This document shows positions 10,567 to 19,923 of a DNA stretch of 64,000 nucleotides, piece after piece. The DNA lies in contig CAWCBE010000006.1 in NCBI GenBank assembly GCA_963793825.1, positions 146,377 through 210,376 of the forward strand, given 5' to 3'. The DNA comes from RYN-230 sp963793825. GTDB lineage: Bacteria > Actinomycetota > Actinomycetes > Streptosporangiales > Streptosporangiaceae. The notes beneath the pieces are model-generated. The model saw nothing but the letters and a program-made list of their open reading frames with translations, was not told where the DNA came from and searched no databases. The translations under genes and the position numbers were made by a program. Positions within the stretch are counted from its first letter, which is position 1. Each line of letters starts with the position of its first letter.

Positions 10567-11796
10567 AGGGGTTTTGCTTGGCCCGCGGGGTGCGTTCCTC
10601 GCAGGCCCAGGGGGATCCGTAGTCGGTGAGCAGGTCCAGGAACGGGCGGGCGGGCAGCGCCTCGGGGCCGAGCACCCCGGCGCCGGACCAGGCGCCCGGA
10701 GTCGATCAGCTCCAGGGCCACCACCGGGTTGACCGCGGTCTGCCAGACCACGGCCTGGGAGCCGTACTCGGCCATCGACCAGGCGTTGTCCACCACGTGG
10801 TGCAGGTAGACCTCGCGCGGCGCGCCGTCCTTGCCGGTCCCGGTGACCCAGGTGCCGGCGCAGGTCAGGCCGGTCATCTTGTCGCCCAGCGTGGCCGGGT
10901 CGGGCAGGCAGGCGGCCACCACGTCGCGGGGCGAGACCTGGCCGCCGCCGACCTGCGACCGGGTCGGTGCGAGTCCAGGCCGAGCTTGTGCAGGGTCCGC
11001 AGCACGCCGATGAACTCCTCGCCCAGGCCGTACTTGAAGGTGACCCGCTTGGCCGTCGACCCAGCGCGGCATCAGCAGCACCTCCTCGTGCTCCACGTTC
11101 ACGCACTCCACCGGGCCGATCCCGGCCGGGAAGTTGAAGACCTCCGGCTCGCTGAACGGCGCGGTGGTGAACCAGCCGCGGTCCTTCTCCCAGATGACCG
11201 GCGGGTTGAGGCACTCCTCGATCGTGGTCCAGATCGAGAAGGTCGGGCGCGAAGTCGTACCCGGCCACCTCCAGGTTGGCCCCGTCCCGCACGCCGAGCT
11301 CGTCGATCTCGCTGAACAGCTGGTCGGCCGCGTAGCCGGGCGAAGACGTCGGACAGGCCCGGCTCGACGCCGATCCCGACCAGCGCCAGCTTGCCCGGCC
11401 TGCTCCCACTGCGCGGCCAGCTCGAACTGCTCGTCGCCGAGCTTGACGCCGGTCTGCTCGTACGGCGCGCTGCGGGTGCGGACGCGACAGCGACATGGCC
11501 ATGTCCAGGTAGTGCGTGCCGGCCTGCAGGGCCGCGCCGAAGAGCGGGCATGCACGAAGCGCGGGTCGGTGGCGTTCATCAGCACGTCGCAGGAGTGCTC
11601 GGCCAGCAGCGCCGCGGTGGCGGCCTCGTCCCGGGCGTCCAGCTGGACCGCCCGGTAGCTGTCCTTGGCGGCCGCGGCGCCGCTGGGCGCGGGACAGGTC
11701 GTAGTCGGCCACGATCAGGTCGGCGAACGGGCGGCGGGCGGCGATCCGGGCGAAGGCGGTGCCGACCCCGCCCGCCCCGACAAGAAGGATGCGCAT
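10567..11796 (-). CDS. Saccharopine dehydrogenase-like oxidoreductase
   Basis: ATG 11796 gives MRILLVGAGGVGTAFARIAA, a Rossmann GxGGxG nucleotide-binding motif. Later landmarks are GTHYLDMA, VGIGVEPGLSDVFARYAADQ and FPAGIGPVECVNVEHEEV, followed by the C-terminal saccharopine-dehydrogenase domain up to AKQNP and TAA at 10567. About 410 residues after correcting several frameshifts (near 11690, 11545, 11340, 11060 and 10690). Families with this architecture include lysine 6-dehydrogenase, saccharopine reductase and carboxynorspermidine synthase. Together with the downstream aldehyde dehydrogenase and the divergent permease, lysine or diamine metabolism is the most economical reading; the exact reaction is inferred. 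Confidence 0.75.
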
Positions 11797-11872
11797 ACTG
11801 GTGATCCTAGCCACGGGTGACCAGCAGGAACACGGGACCAGTCGTGATACGCAGCCGTTACAACTGAAATCG

Positions 11873-11901
11873 TTGCCGATCAGAGTCATACATGCTAGAA
11901 C
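11873..11901 (+). promoter_or_regulatory. Candidate promoter for the APC permease
   Basis: TTGCCG (-35), 17 bases, TAGAAC (-10), in the divergent intergenic region and about 120 bases before the permease start. Good spacing and a plausible actinobacterial -10; no experimental support. Confidence 0.4.
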
Positions 11902-12022
11902 CGTCGCAGTTGGGCTACGTGCCAGAGTTCCGGCGGCTCGATAATCGCCGAGTCGCCGCTGCTGCGGCGTAGCCGAGTAGCCTGACCCGGCCGGCTCGGG
12001 TCGCTGCCAGGAGGGGTGAGGC

Positions 12023-13553
12023 ATGGCGACCGCAACGCCAGCTCGTCAGTGGAGGAGCCGGTCGACAAGGGCCTCAAGTCGGGCGCGCTCGGGCTGGTGT
12101 CCAGCCACGTCATCGGGGTCGCCTCGGTCGCTCCGGCCTACAGCATCGCCGCGACGCTGGTATTCGTGGTCGGCGCTGGTCGGCGCTGCAGTCGCCGGCC
12201 GTCGCCGTCCTGGCGTTCGTGCCGATGCTGCTGATGCTCGATCGGCTACAGCGAGCTGAACAAGGCCGACCCCGACTGCGGCACCACGTTCACCTGGGCG
12301 ACCCGGGCGTTCGGCCCGAGGACGGGCTGGGTCGGGCGGCTGGGGCGATCGTCGCCGCCGACGTCCTGGTCATGGCGAGCCTGGCCCAGGTGGCCGGCCA
12401 GTACGTGATTCCTGCTCTTCAACGCAACGGGCATCGGGCAGAACCCGGCCAGCAGCTGGGTGCTGCTGGTCGGCGTGCTCTGGATCGTGCTGATGACCTA
12501 CATCTGCTACCGGGGCATCGAGGTCTCGGCCAACTTCCAGAAGATCCTGCTCAGCATCGAGCTGGTGATGCTGGCCGTGCTGTCCATCACCGCGCTGGTC
12601 AAGGTCGGCACCGGGCACGCGCCGCCCGGTCACCTGACCCCGAGCATCTCCTGGCTGAACCCGTTCCACATCTCCAGCTTCAGCGCGTTCACCAGCGGCA
12701 TCATCCTGATGGTCTTCATCTACTGGGGCTGGGACACGGCCGTCTCGGTGAACGAGGAGACCAAGGACCGGAACAAGACCCCGGGCCGGGCGGCGATCAT
12801 GTCCACCTTCATCCTGCTGGTCACCTACGCGCTGGTCATCTTCTCCATGCAGTCGTTCGCCGGGGTCGGCACCAAGGGCAACGGCCTGGGCAACGGACAA
12901 CGCCGGCGACGTGCTGTCCATCCAGGGCAGCGCCATCTTCGGCACCGGCACGCTTCGGCACCATCCTCACCCACCTGCTGATCCTGATGGTGCTGTCCTC
13001 GGCGGCCGCGTCGACCCAGACGACGATCCTGCCGACCGCGCGGACCACGCTGTCCATGGCGGCCTACAAGGCGATTCCGTGCGTCGTTCGCGAAGATACA
13101 CCGCGCTACCTGACCCCGACCGTGTCCACCATCGTCATGGGCGCTATCTCGATCGTCGTCTACGCGGCGATGAACTACTCCGCCAACCCTCTCGGAGTGA
13201 TCGGCGACGCGGTGATCGCGATCGGCCTGTACATCGCCTTCTACTACGGGCTGACTGGCTTCGCCTGTGCCTGGTACTACCGGCGGAACCTGACCAGCAG
13301 CGCGCGCAACCTGTGGATGCAGGGCATCCTGCCGGTCCTCGGCGGCGCGATCCTGTTCTTCCTCGGCGGCTGGAGCGTCTGGCTGGACTACGACGTCGCC
13401 ACGGCGAACGACTACACGATGTGGACGGTCCCGGTTATTCACTGGCAGATCGGCGGCGCGTTCGTGATCGCCGTCGGGGCCGCGCTGGTTGGCCTGATCT
13501 GTTACCTGTACTGCCGGTTCGCCAACCCGTCCTTCTTCAGGGGCAGACGCTGA
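12023..13553 (+). CDS. APC-family amino acid permease (frameshifted)
   Basis: This integral membrane amino-acid/polyamine transporter has about 12 membrane segments. After correcting shifts it reads KSGALGLVSSHVIGVASVAPAY at the N-terminus, then WVLLVGVLWIVLMTYICYRG and SGIILMVFIYWGWDTAVSVNEE (the family's conserved first-half signature). In the second half ILTHLLILMVLSSAAASTQT and TVSTIVMGAISIVVYAAMNY are clear. The length of about 510 residues is usual. Frameshifts lie near 12045, 12180, 12240, 12350, 12415, 12900, 12955 and 13080; after that the frame is clean. It is transcribed divergently from the dehydrogenase pair and could bring in their substrate. Confidence 0.8.
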
Positions 13554-13667
13554 CCCGGGCCACGCCCACCCTGGTGCCGGACCCGGACGTGGCGCCCTCT
13601 GGACGGGACGCGGCGCGGCGGACTGACGACGCGCGGGGTGGTCGGCGGCAGCGCCTACCCTTGACGG

Positions 13668-15908
13668 GTGACCGCCGTAGCCGCCGATTCCCTTCTCGAT
13701 GGGCTGAACCCGCAGCAGCGGGCCGCCGTGGCACACGAGGGCGGCCCGCTGCTCATCGTGGCCGGGGCCGGCTCGGGCAAGACCCGGGTGCTCACCCGCC
13801 GGATCGCCTACCTGCTGGCTGAGCGGCAGGTCAGCCCGTGGGAGATCCTGGCCATCACGTTCACCAACAAGGCGGCGGGCGAGATGGCGTCCCGGGTGGC
13901 CGCGCTGACCGGGCTGAGCTCCCGCGCCATGTGGGTGATGACGTTCCACTCGGCCTGCGTGCGGATCCTGCGCCGGGAGGCGGCCAGGTTCGGCTACCCG
14001 TCCTCGTTCTCCATCTACGACCAGGCCGACTCGCAGCGGCTGATGACGCTGGTCTGCCGGGAGCTGGACCTGGACGCCAAGAACCACCCGCCCAAGGCGA
14101 TGCTGGCCCGGGTGTCCAACTGCAAGAACGAGCTGGTCGACTACGAGACCTTCGCCGCCCGCGCCGATGGCTACCGGGAGAAGGCACTGGCGCAGGCGTA
14201 CGCCGAGTACCAGCGCCGCCTGGTCGCCTCCGGGGCAATGGACTTCGACGACCTGATCATGGTCACGGTCAACCTGCTGCAGGCGTTCCCCGAGGTCGCC
14301 GAGACCTACCGGCGCCGGTTCCGGCACATCCTCGTCGATGAGTACCAGGACACCAACCACGCCCAGTACATGCTGGTCCGGGAACTGGCCATGCACCCGG
14401 TCTTCGGCGCCGGCGGCGACGACGCCGGGCCGCTGCCGCCCGCCGAGCTGGCCGTGGTCGGCGACGCGGACCAGTCCATCTACGCGTTCCGCGGCGCCAC
14501 CATCCGCAACATCGAGGAATTCACCCGGGACTTCCCGGACGCGACCGTGATCATGCTGGAGCAGAACTACCGCTCCACCCAGAACATCCTGGCCGCGGCG
14601 AACGCGGTAGTCTCCCGCAACGCCGGGCGGGTGCCCAAGAACCTGTGGTCCGACGCGGGTGACGGGGCGCCGATCGTGGGCTACGTCGCCGACAGCGAGC
14701 ACGACGAGGCCGCGTTCGTGGCGCAGGAGGTGGACCGGCTCACCGACGAGGGGGAGGCCACCCCCGGCGAGGTGGCCGTGTTCTACCGGACCAACGCGCA
14801 GTCCCGGGTCTTCGAGGAAGTGTTCATCCGCGCCGGGCTGCCCTACAAAGTGGTCGGCGGGGTCCGCTTCTATGAGCGGCGTGAGGTCCGCGACCTGCTC
14901 GGCTATCTCCGGCTCACCGCGAACGCCGAAGACGAGGTGTCGCTGCGCCGGGTGCTCAACGTGCCCCGCCGCGGCATCGGCGATCGGGCCGAGGCGTGCG
15001 TGGCCGCGCTGGCCCAGCGGGACCGGGTCTCGTTCGCCGCGGCTCTGCTGCGGCCCGATGACGCCCCGGGGATGGCCAGCCGGTCCGCCCGGGCCATCGG
15101 GTCGTTCAACGAGCTGATGGCCTCCTTCCGGGCCGAGGTGGCGGCCGGGCTGCCGGTCGCCGACCTGGCCGAGATGATCCTGGACCGGTCCGGCTACCTG
15201 GCCGAGCTGCAGTCCTCCGCCGACCTGCAGGACGCCAGCCGGATCGAGAACCTCAACGAGCTTGTCTCGGTGGCCCGCGAGTTCGACGCCCAGCGCCCGG
15301 ACGGCACCCTGTCCGACTTCCTGGAGCAGGTGTCGCTGGTCGCGGACGCCGACGAGATCCCCGAAGGCGAGGAGCACGGCGGCATGGTCACCCTGATGAC
15401 CCTGCACACCGCCAAGGGCCTGGAGTTCCCGGTGGTGTTCCTCACCGGGATGGAAGAGCACGTGTTCCCGCACCAGCGGTCCATGACCGACGAGAAGGAG
15501 CTTGAGGAGGAGCGCCGGATCGCCTACGTCGGGATCACCCGGGCCGAGCGGCGGCTGTACCTGACCCGGGCGGTGGCCCGCGCCTGGTGGGGCCGGCCCG
15601 AGTACCACAAGCAGTCCCGGTTCCTGGACGAGATCCCGGCGCACCTCATCGAGTGGCGCCGGGACGAGCGGGTGGCGACCGCCCCGGCCGCGGAACGGCT
15701 GGCGCAGCGGCCCGGCGGCCGCGCCCCGGGCAACCGGCGGGTGCCCTCGCTCAACCCGGGCGACAAGGTGACCCACGACGCTTACGGACTGGGCACGGTG
15801 CTCTCGGTGGAAGGACGCGGCGACGACCCGGAAGCGAAGATCGACTTTGGCGGCGACTACGGGATCAAGCACCTGGTGCTGCGGTACGCGCCGATCGAGA
15901 AGCTCTAG
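13668..15908 (+). CDS. pcrA: UvrD/PcrA-type ATP-dependent 3'-5' DNA helicase
   Basis: Superfamily 1A helicase for repair and replication restart. GTG 13668 starts a clean 746-residue frame. Visible motifs in order: Q motif LNPQQRAAV (13-21), Walker A AGAGSGKT (32-39), Walker B/motif II VDEYQDTN (about 223), motif III VVGDADQSIYAFRGA (about 263), motif IV QNYRSTQNI (about 300), motif V TLHTAKGLEFPVVF (about 577) and motif VI VGITRAERRLYL (about 618). The C-terminus has the PcrA/UvrD tudor-like segment GDKVTHDAYGLGTV, which binds RNA polymerase in studied homologues. An insertion rich in Gly/Asp/Pro lies just before motif III. The 3' end overlaps the convergent hydrolase by about 40 bases. Confidence 0.95.
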   Translation: MTAVAADSLLDGLNPQQRAAVAHEGGPLLIVAGAGSGKTRVLTRRIAYLLAERQVSPWEILAITFTNKAAGEMASRVAALTGLSSRAMWVMTFHSACVRILRREAARFGYPSSFSIYDQADSQRLMTLVCRELDLDAKNHPPKAMLARVSNCKNELVDYETFAARADGYREKALAQAYAEYQRRLVASGAMDFDDLIMVTVNLLQAFPEVAETYRRRFRHILVDEYQDTNHAQYMLVRELAMHPVFGAGGDDAGPLPPAELAVVGDADQSIYAFRGATIRNIEEFTRDFPDATVIMLEQNYRSTQNILAAANAVVSRNAGRVPKNLWSDAGDGAPIVGYVADSEHDEAAFVAQEVDRLTDEGEATPGEVAVFYRTNAQSRVFEEVFIRAGLPYKVVGGVRFYERREVRDLLGYLRLTANAEDEVSLRRVLNVPRRGIGDRAEACVAALAQRDRVSFAAALLRPDDAPGMASRSARAIGSFNELMASFRAEVAAGLPVADLAEMILDRSGYLAELQSSADLQDASRIENLNELVSVAREFDAQRPDGTLSDFLEQVSLVADADEIPEGEEHGGMVTLMTLHTAKGLEFPVVFLTGMEEHVFPHQRSMTDEKELEEERRIAYVGITRAERRLYLTRAVARAWWGRPEYHKQSRFLDEIPAHLIEWRRDERVATAPAAERLAQRPGGRAPGNRRVPSLNPGDKVTHDAYGLGTVLSVEGRGDDPEAKIDFGGDYGIKHLVLRYAPIEKL

Positions 15909-16712
15909 CCGTCACCGCCGGGGAAGGCGGCTGGAGGACGGTCGCGGCCGGCTGGGTGGCCGCGGGTGCTGGTCGGGCCACGTGCTGGCGGATCACGTCG
16001 GCGATCAGGCCGGGACGCAGCGGCAGCAGGTGGCCGGCGCCGGGGGCGACCTGGCGGCAGCCGGGGATGCACGCGGCGATGCTGTCCGCGCACGTCGTCA
16101 CCATGGGGTAGTCCAGATCACCGAGCACCAGCACCGTGGGGGCCCTGATCTCGGCCAGGCGGCCGTAGGCCGGCGGGTCGGGGCGCTCGAGGTCGGCGGC
16201 CGCGAACATGGCCGCGACCGACCCCTCAACCTGGGCCCGCGCCGCCGGATCAGCACCCGCCGCGGCCCAGGTGCGCAGGCCCAGCCCGGCCAGCCCAGCC
16301 CGGTCTCCCGCGGTGGCCGGTGTCATGAACTCGGTGTTGTACGGGTCCCCGGGCGGCCACGGGTAGTCCTGCGCCCGGGGCCTGCAGCACCAGCGAGACG
16401 ACCCGGTCCGGCCAGGGCCAGGCCGATCGCGGTCCCGCCGCCGCTGTGGCCCGCCAGGGCGGCCCGGGCCACGCCGAGCTGGCCGAGCACGGTGATCAGG
16501 TCGCCCAGCTGGGTGAACGGCTCACGCGGGGGCGGCGACCCGCCGTAGCCACGGGCGTCGTAGGAGATGACCCGGTACTGGCCGGCCAGCCGCCCGGGCA
16601 CGCCCTCCCAGCTGCTCTGGTCACTCCATCCGGCATGCAGCAGGACCAGTGGCGTGCCGTCGCCGCCGCTGTCCCGGGCCGAGATCACTCCGCCGCCGAC
16701 CGGGACGCTCAT
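15865..16712 (-). CDS. Alpha/beta hydrolase (frameshifted)
   Basis: An alpha/beta-hydrolase-fold protein of about 280 residues. ATG 16712 gives MSVPVGGGVISARDSGGDG, then TPLVLLHAGWSDQSSWEGV (oxyanion-hole region), YDARGYGGSP and the nucleophile elbow GHSGGGTA. After frameshifts near 16425 and 16375 it continues TPATAGDRAGLAGLGLRTW, then the acid strand TVLVLGDLDYP and the catalytic histidine GAGHLLPLRPGL. The nucleophile motif G-H-S-G-G is canonical, and Asp and His are present. The stop at 15865 lies inside the 3' end of pcrA on the other strand. Substrate unknown; esterase, haloperoxidase-like or lactonase are all possible. Confidence 0.75.
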
Positions 16713-16875
16713 CGTCACCCGGGCATTGTGCCAGCGGCGGGGCCTGGTGGTCATGGCCAAGGGCCGTATCGGTGCGGGCCGACCGGCCCTGCGTACCGGT
16801 GGGCTGGCGCGTTACCCTGCGAGGGAGAGCACACTCATCGCGGGCGCCACGGGCACCGCGGGCCAGGAGGCGTGC

Positions 16876-17298
16876 ATGGGAACGATCCGGGTCATCATCG
16901 CCAAGCCCGGCCTGGACGGTCATGACCGGGGCGCCAAGGTGGTGGCCAGGGCGCTGCGCGACGCGGGCGTGGAGGTCATCTACACCGGCCTGCACCAGAC
17001 CCCGGAGCAGATCGTCGCCGCCGCCATCCAGGAGGACGCCGACGCGATCGGCCTGTCCATCCTGTCCGGCGCGCACATGACCCAGTTCGCCCGGGTGCTG
17101 GAACTGCTGGCCGACCGCGGGGCTAGCGACATCGTGGTGTTCGGTGGCGGGATCGTCCCGGAACAGGACATCGCCGAGCTGGAGCGGCTGGGCGTGGCCA
17201 GGATCTTCACCCCGGGCGCGTCCACCCACGAGATCATGGCCTGGGTGCAGGCCAACCTGGGCAGGCCGGAAGACGCACCCGTTCCCCAGGGCGGCTGA
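16876..17298 (+). CDS. B12-binding small subunit of an acyl-CoA mutase (IcmB-like)
   Basis: A stand-alone cobalamin-binding domain of 140 residues. It has the base-off B12 motif DGHDRG with His16 as the lower axial ligand, SILSGAH in the middle and FGGGIVP for the nucleotide tail pocket. This matches the small subunit of isobutyryl-CoA mutase (IcmB) and related two-subunit mutases more than the full-length methylmalonyl-CoA mutase. ATG 16876 is preceded by CAGGAGG. No large subunit lies nearby, so the partner must be encoded elsewhere. The assignment to the mutase C-terminal domain family is firm; which acyl-CoA is rearranged is inferred. Confidence 0.85.
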   Translation: MGTIRVIIAKPGLDGHDRGAKVVARALRDAGVEVIYTGLHQTPEQIVAAAIQEDADAIGLSILSGAHMTQFARVLELLADRGASDIVVFGGGIVPEQDIAELERLGVARIFTPGASTHEIMAWVQANLGRPEDAPVPQGG

Positions 17299-17301
17299 CC
17301 G

Positions 17302-17455
17302 GAGCCTGCCGGCTGGCCGCGAGCCTGCCGGCTGAGCGGCGCATGGCCGTCTGAGCGTAGAGCTTTCCAAGCCGTGTGAAGCTTCCTTGGCTGAAGGGGA
17401 GCTTGCCGGGCTGATGGCGGAGCTTGGCGGCTGAGCGGAGCTTTCCGGGGAGGCC
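17302..17455. repeat. Degenerate short repeats built on GAGCTTGCCGGCTGA
   Basis: About seven imperfect copies of a 15-21-base unit (GAGCCTGCCGGCTG, GAGCTTTCC, AGCTTCCTTGGCTGA, GAGCTTGCCGGGCTGA, GAGCTTGGCGGCTGA and so on). Each contains AGCC/GGCT half-sites that could form small hairpins. Read on the minus strand the units keep phase and give a Pro/Arg/Gln/Ala-rich tail (APLSRQ occurs twice) on the neighbouring DUF559 protein. Confidence 0.55.
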
Positions 17456-18420
17456 TGGTCACGTCCGCCGCCAGGGTCCGGATGGGCAGCGCCGGCCGGG
17501 CCCGCCCGGCGTGCAGCGCGGACCGGATCTCGTCCGCCACCGTGGCGGCCTCGGCCCGGATCTGCTGCGGGGTGAAGTGCAGCACGAGGATCCCGTGCGC
17601 GCTCATCCGGGCACTCCGCCGCACGGTCCGCTCCCAGTCCTCCGGCGAGAGATGCCACTCCCGGGAGTCCACCTCCGCGGCTACCCCGGCGTCCGGCCAC
17701 CATGCGTCCGCGACCGCCAGGAAGTCCCTCCCCGCGTACAGCCGGGCATTGAACAGCGGCGCCTGCAGCCCCGCCCGGCTGATCAGGGTCCGGAGATCTC
17801 CCTCCGCCACCGACCGCACGCCGTCCGCCACCTCGGCCAGCGCGCGCCGCAGCCAGCCCGGAGTGCCGCATCGGCGTGCCCGCTAACTCCCGGGCCAGCA
17901 CGTCCAGCTTGCACCGCCGCCGCTGCACGGCATCAGCCAGCACCGCCCGGTAGTCGCGGAAGCTCTCCAGTTCCCGTGCCGCGTCCGCAATCGCCCGGGC
18001 GGCCATGGTGTACTCCACCGCCCCGTCCGCCAGCCGGTACTCCGGCATCCGCGTGGTCGGCCACACCCGGACGAACGACCGGGCCGGCGGGCCCGCCCAC
18101 GCGGGATGAGCAGGGTGATGCTGCCGCTCTCCGGCGTCCTGACCCCGTGCCGCTGTAAGGCGGCGATGCCCGTGATCACGCTGCCCCGCCCGGCGTAGCG
18201 CAACGCGGCGATCTCCCCTGGCGGGGGTTGGGGTCCCGGTCACGGCCAGGTAGACCCCCGGGAGCAGCCGCTGCCACGGCCCTCCGGGGCGGATGCGGTA
18301 CCTGAGCTGGTCGGTCGTCATGACCGCAGCCGGAGAGCCTCGGCGCGGGAGAGGACGCCATCCTGCTTCTGCAGCAAGCGATCGAGCGCCGCGCTATCCA
18401 GGCTCGGCTGAGCGGGCCAC
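17302..18420 (-). CDS. AbiEi-type N-terminal domain plus DUF559 protein (frameshifted)
   Basis: This is a common actinobacterial architecture: an N-terminal winged-helix resembling the AbiEi antitoxin and a C-terminal DUF559 (VSR/restriction-endonuclease-like) domain. The N-part shows LDRLLQKQDGVLSRAEALRL then LRYRIRPGGPWQRLLPGVYL. The middle shows GRGSVITGIAALQRHGVRTP and YTMAARAIADAARELESF. The DUF559 core shows FLAVADAWWPDAGVAAEVDS, then REWHLSPEDWERT and HGILVLHFTPQQIR. At least three frameshifts occur (near 18320, 18205 and 17870). No separate toxin partner is visible. The start is uncertain (no good ribosome binding site), and in the last frame no stop occurs until 16980, antisense to the mutase gene, so the true end is unresolved. 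Confidence 0.65.
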
Positions 18421-18493
18421 GCGGCACCCTGCCACCGGGGTGTGACAATTCGCTCGCCCCCGGCCGCGTGACAGTCCTCGTGCTGTTGAATTT

Positions 18494-18511
18494 GCGACAA
18501 CTGAGTGTCGC
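18494..18511. promoter_or_regulatory. Inverted repeat GCGACA-N6-TGTCGC
   Basis: A perfect 6-base inverted repeat with a 6-base spacer, in the roughly 300-base region (18421-18722) between the DUF559 gene and sucC. TTGCGA (overlapping the left arm) followed by TAACTC 17 bases later could be a promoter running toward sucC, in which case the repeat would sit between -35 and -10 like an operator. Apart from this I see nothing in the region except a ribosome binding site (GAGGAC) before sucC. Confidence 0.35.
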
Positions 18512-18722
18512 CATAACTCAACATCACGAACGGTCCGAGGCCTGCTGGTGGGCCGGTGTGACTGATGGGCGTGGTTGAGGTGCTGGAGCAGGCTCCGGGT
18601 GATGCGGGCATGGTTGACCGGGGCCGACGGTGGGTGGCGGGGTTGCGCGGGCCGGGCGGATATGGCGAGGCGGTGCCCGATAGGCTGCGTGCGGAATCCT
18701 GACCACCCGAGGACGGACGCTA

Positions 18723-19922
18723 GTGGACCTGTTTGAGTACCAGGCGAAGGAACTGTTCGCCGAATACGGGGTACCTGTGCAGCGCGGCCGGGTCGCCTCC
18801 ACCGCGGAAGAGGCGCGCGAGATCGCGGCCGGTTTCGCCGCTGAAGGCTCGCCGCTGGTTGTTGTCAAGGCCCAGGTGAAGACGGGCGGCCGCGGTAAGG
18901 CCGGCGGGGTGAAGCTGGCCAACGGCCCGGACGAGGCGGAGGCCAAGGCGCGGCAGATCCTCGGCATGGACATCAAGGGCCACACGGTGCACCGGGTCCT
19001 GATCGCCGAGGCGAGCGACATCGCCCAGGAGTACTACCTGTCCTACCTGCTGGACCGGGCGGCCCGGACCTTCGTGGCCATCTGCTCGGTGCAGGGCGGC
19101 GTGGAGATCGAGGAAGTCGCGCACACCAGCCCCGAGGCGGTGGCCCGGGTCCCGGTCGACCCGCTGGTCGGGGTGGACGCGGCCAAGGCCGCGGAGATCA
19201 TCGCGGCCGGCCGGATCCCGCCGGAGGCGGCGGAGAAGGCGGCTCTGCTGGCCGAGCGGCTGTGGGCGGTGTTCACCGACGAGGACGCCACCCTCGTCGA
19301 GGTCAACCCGATGGCGCTCACCGAGCAGGGCGACGTGCTCGCCGTGGACGGGAAGGTGAGCCTGGACGACAACGCCTCCTTCCGGCAGGACCACGCCCAG
19401 TACGAAGACGCCGAGGCGGCTGACCCGCTGGAGGCCCGGGCCAAGGCCAAGCACCTGAACTACGTCAAGCTGGACGGCCAGGTGGGCATCATCGGCAACG
19501 GGGCTGGGCTGGTCATGTCCACGCTTGACGTGGTGGCCCTGGCGGGTGAGTCCTTCGGCGGCATCCGGCCCGCCAACTTCCTGGACATCGGCGGCGGGGC
19601 ATCCGCCGAGGTGATGGCGGACGGCCTGGAGATCGTGCTGTCGGACACCAGCGTTCGCAGTGTGCTGGTCAACGTGTTCGGCGGAATCACCTCCTGCGAC
19701 GCGGTGGCGAACGGGATCGTGTCGGCGCTGGGGATGCTCTCCTCCCGCGGCGAGCAGGTCGCCCACCCCATCGTGGTCCGGCTGGACGGCAACAACGCCG
19801 ACGAGGGCCGCCGCATCCTGGCCGATGCCGGCCTTCCCGTCGTGGAGCAGGTGGCAACCATGGACGACGCAGCCCGGCGCGCGGCCGAACTGGCCGCCAC
19901 CGCCCCCGCGACAGGAGCATGA
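18723..19922 (+). CDS. sucC: Succinyl-CoA synthetase beta subunit
   Basis: Beta subunit of succinate-CoA ligase in the TCA cycle, which makes ATP or GTP from succinyl-CoA with SucD. GTG 18723 gives MDLFEYQAKELFAEYGVPVQ, the ATP-grasp N-terminus. KAQVKTGGRGKAGGVKLA follows with the nucleotide-binding Lys. VEVNPMAL, then NGAGLVMSTLDVVALAGE and ANFLDIGGGA are family landmarks. At 399 residues it is of normal length. It ends 1 base before sucD starts. The frame is clean, in contrast to the region before 18.4 kb. Confidence 0.97.
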   Translation: MDLFEYQAKELFAEYGVPVQRGRVASTAEEAREIAAGFAAEGSPLVVVKAQVKTGGRGKAGGVKLANGPDEAEAKARQILGMDIKGHTVHRVLIAEASDIAQEYYLSYLLDRAARTFVAICSVQGGVEIEEVAHTSPEAVARVPVDPLVGVDAAKAAEIIAAGRIPPEAAEKAALLAERLWAVFTDEDATLVEVNPMALTEQGDVLAVDGKVSLDDNASFRQDHAQYEDAEAADPLEARAKAKHLNYVKLDGQVGIIGNGAGLVMSTLDVVALAGESFGGIRPANFLDIGGGASAEVMADGLEIVLSDTSVRSVLVNVFGGITSCDAVANGIVSALGMLSSRGEQVAHPIVVRLDGNNADEGRRILADAGLPVVEQVATMDDAARRAAELAATAPATGA

Positions 19923-19923
19923 G

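Noticed and set aside
12825..15872. A 1015-codon open frame on the minus strand across pcrA
   Set aside because: It is a shadow of pcrA: antisense open frames are usual in such GC-rich coding DNA. It is rich in His/Gly/Arg/Val/Gln with no domain, and pcrA has every helicase motif.
16980..17298. Minus-strand extension of the DUF559 frame through the B12-binding gene
   Set aside because: The plus-strand gene has full mutase small-subunit motifs; the antisense part is Ser/Ala/Pro-rich and without conservation.
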